Virus record (IMG/VR): IMGVR_UViG_3300048011_000266
Span: 1-23,001 of that record
Reading direction: 5' to 3' (one strand)
DNA from: a virus
DNA: 23,001 nt
Within the stretch, counting starts at the first letter, position 1; every line of letters starts with the position of its first letter. The position numbers and the translations under genes are program-made. Below the pieces are notes generated by a model. That model saw only the letters and a program-made list of their open reading frames with translations. It was not told the origin of the DNA and did no database searches. Positions 22,033-23,001 of this stretch are shown here, in pieces.

Positions 22033-22677
22033 TTAGCCAGTAATAGTTGTTCCGCCTGTTGACGCTGCTACTGCTCTTGCAGTTGCTTCGCCGATACCTT
22101 CGAATGATTCGTCTGCACCAAACTGGATAGCATTGTCATAACGAATAGTCAGTGTAGTTGTTACTGCTTCGTTAGTTGCATATGCTAATGAATTGTAGTT
22201 AGCTGATTCAATGTAGCAACCTACTAATCTAAAGCGATCAATTACTGCTGCGCCATTTGCGCCGTTGCCGCCATCAAGTATTTCAATGCTAGTTTGGAAT
22301 TTGTATGAACCACTTGATACTGCACTCGACTGTTCGAAGAAGTCGAACTGACGTTGTAGCTGCTGTCCAACAACTTTTTGTACGTTGTTGTTTGCATCTT
22401 CGCGTAGTGTAAGTGTAATTGGTTCCCATGTGTGCTTACCTGCAAGATATGTTCTTGAGTTATAAGCTTCAATTGTCATTTGTTCAAAACTAATGTTTGG
22501 ACGAGTTACGTCTACTACTTGTCTTGAAACTTCTCTAGTACCGTCTGGTCCGCCAGTTGTACCAAAGTTATCTAATAATACTCTAAAGCGATACTGTAGC
22601 TTAGGCATCAATAGTGATGAGTTGCTTCCAGCACCTTCTGTAGGTACACTAATATTTTGTAATGTTGTAATTGGCAT
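22033..22677 (-). CDS. 19: tail tube protein
   Basis: The 214-residue product is the gp19-type tube subunit that stacks in hexameric rings inside the contractile sheath. It begins MPITTLQNISVPTEGAGSNS and has MPKLQYRFRVLLDNFG, VVDVTRPNISFEQMTIEAYN, WEPITLTLREDANNN and GCYIESANYNSLAYATNE, which follow the T4-like gp19 order. It is longer than T4 gp19 (163), with extra loops and a Gly/Thr/Ala-rich tail, as in marine relatives. AGGAG lies 8-12 bases before the ATG, preceded by the CATAAATA late word. It is the only late gene here that combines an exact-core late promoter with a proper leader and strong ribosome binding site, fitting high expression. Confidence 0.93.
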   Translation of the reverse strand: MPITTLQNISVPTEGAGSNSSLLMPKLQYRFRVLLDNFGTTGGPDGTREVSRQVVDVTRPNISFEQMTIEAYNSRTYLAGKHTWEPITLTLREDANNNVQKVVGQQLQRQFDFFEQSSAVSSGSYKFQTSIEILDGGNGANGAAVIDRFRLVGCYIESANYNSLAYATNEAVTTTLTIRYDNAIQFGADESFEGIGEATARAVAASTGGTTITG

Positions 22678-22695
22678 TCTATATCTCCTATACAG

Positions 22696-22703
22696 TATTT
22701 ATG
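22696..22703 (-). promoter_or_regulatory. late promoter for the tail tube gene
   Basis: CATAAATA on the minus strand lies 18 bases before the gp19 ATG at 22677, with AGGAG (22685-22689) between. This is the classical layout and a useful contrast to the four genes whose late word abuts the start codon. Confidence 0.7.
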
Positions 22704-22707
22704 CTTA

Positions 22708-22735
22708 AATGAGTGGAGTATTTCATCCACTCATT
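22708..22735 (-). terminator. hairpin between tail sheath and tail tube genes
   Basis: AATGAGTGGA pairs perfectly with TCCACTCATT (ten pairs) around an eight-base loop. On the minus strand only a short T run follows before the gp19 late promoter. It may be a weak terminator after gp18 or an RNA-processing or stabilising hairpin between the two major tail messages. Confidence 0.55.
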
Positions 22736-22746
22736 ATATACGCATA

Positions 22747-23001
22747 TTAACCTAGTGCTGCAATTTCACCTGTGTTTTTAATTCTTAATGGAATGTAGAT
22801 GAATTCAATTGCTTTTACTGGCTCAATAGCAATGTCTAAATAAAGTTCATTTCTATCAATTCTTGCCGGTGTGTTATTTGATTCATCACATACAACTAAG
22901 AAGTCATACAATGCACGTAGTGCTACTAGTTCTAGTAACAATGCATCTGCTGCTGCTTTAACTTGATCTCTTGTGATCTTGTCGTTTGGCTCAAACAAGT
23001 A
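22747..23001 (-). CDS. 18: tail sheath protein, C-terminal fragment
   Basis: The last 84 codons of gp18 lie in the window; the gene continues past the right edge, and the frame is open through 23001, so no start is given. The translation contains YLFEPNDKITRDQVKAAADA, LRALYDFLVVCDESNNTPAR, IDRNELYLDIAIEPVKAIEF and YIPLRIKNTG. This is the conserved C-terminal domain of myovirus sheath proteins, which links neighbouring subunits during contraction. The TTG at the apparent beginning of the frame is an internal Leu codon and not a start. Gene order sheath then tube matches T4. Confidence 0.95.
   Translation of the reverse strand, partial: YLFEPNDKITRDQVKAAADALLLELVALRALYDFLVVCDESNNTPARIDRNELYLDIAIEPVKAIEFIYIPLRIKNTGEIAALG

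Noticed and set aside
22998-23001. TTG at the right edge as the start of a small gene
   Set aside because: The frame stays open to the window edge and the sequence is the conserved interior of the tail sheath C-terminus.

Overview
The window is a compact stretch of a T4-like (contractile-tailed, myovirus-type) phage genome. Every gene I can support is on the minus strand, so it reads from right to left. Core T4 families are recognisable from the proteins: tail sheath gp18 (C-terminus only), tail tube gp19, a second tube-fold protein, head-completion nuclease gp4, small and large terminase gp16/gp17, ssDNA-binding gp32, recombinase UvsX and helicase UvsW. The AT-rich sequence, the small conserved proteins around these genes and the NATAAATA late-promoter words fit the marine T4-like phages (relatives of cyanophages and pelagiphages). 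The host cannot be named from this window; no photosynthesis gene is present.

Right part, 23001 to about 14640: virion and packaging genes (gp18, gp19, tube-like protein, small conserved protein, gp4, gp16, a protein with a T4-internal-protein-like capsid-targeting N-terminus, an acidic protein, gp17, a 627-residue probable virion protein). Rho-independent-type hairpins and late promoter words lie at gene junctions. Several start codons sit only 4 to 5 bases after the promoter word and have no Shine-Dalgarno sequence, which predicts leaderless late mRNAs.

Middle, about 14600 to 11650: gp32 behind a bacterial-type promoter (TTGACG, 17-base spacer, TATTAT), a terminator, then uvsX and two small conserved genes in an overlapping chain.

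Left part, about 11650 to 1: a glycan gene set threaded through the recombination genes. A GT25-type glycosyltransferase and a pyruvyltransferase-like protein continue the uvsX chain by overlapping starts. Then a late promoter precedes a nucleotidylyltransferase-cupin fusion, a GT8-like transferase, three mutually similar capsule-synthesis-like transferases and another DxD transferase. This runs on into a conserved gene, uvsW and a conserved gene, followed by a second cupin, a small membrane protein, two unknown or conserved proteins, kdsA (Kdo-8-phosphate synthase) and the first 39 codons of kdsB (CMP-Kdo synthetase), cut by the window edge.

Together the left part predicts that the phage makes activated Kdo and builds or modifies a surface glycan, probably late in infection. 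Candidate targets are the host envelope (for example to block adsorption to infected cells or debris) or the virion itself. This is inference: the enzyme families are clear for KdsA/KdsB and good for the transferases, but the product glycan is unknown.
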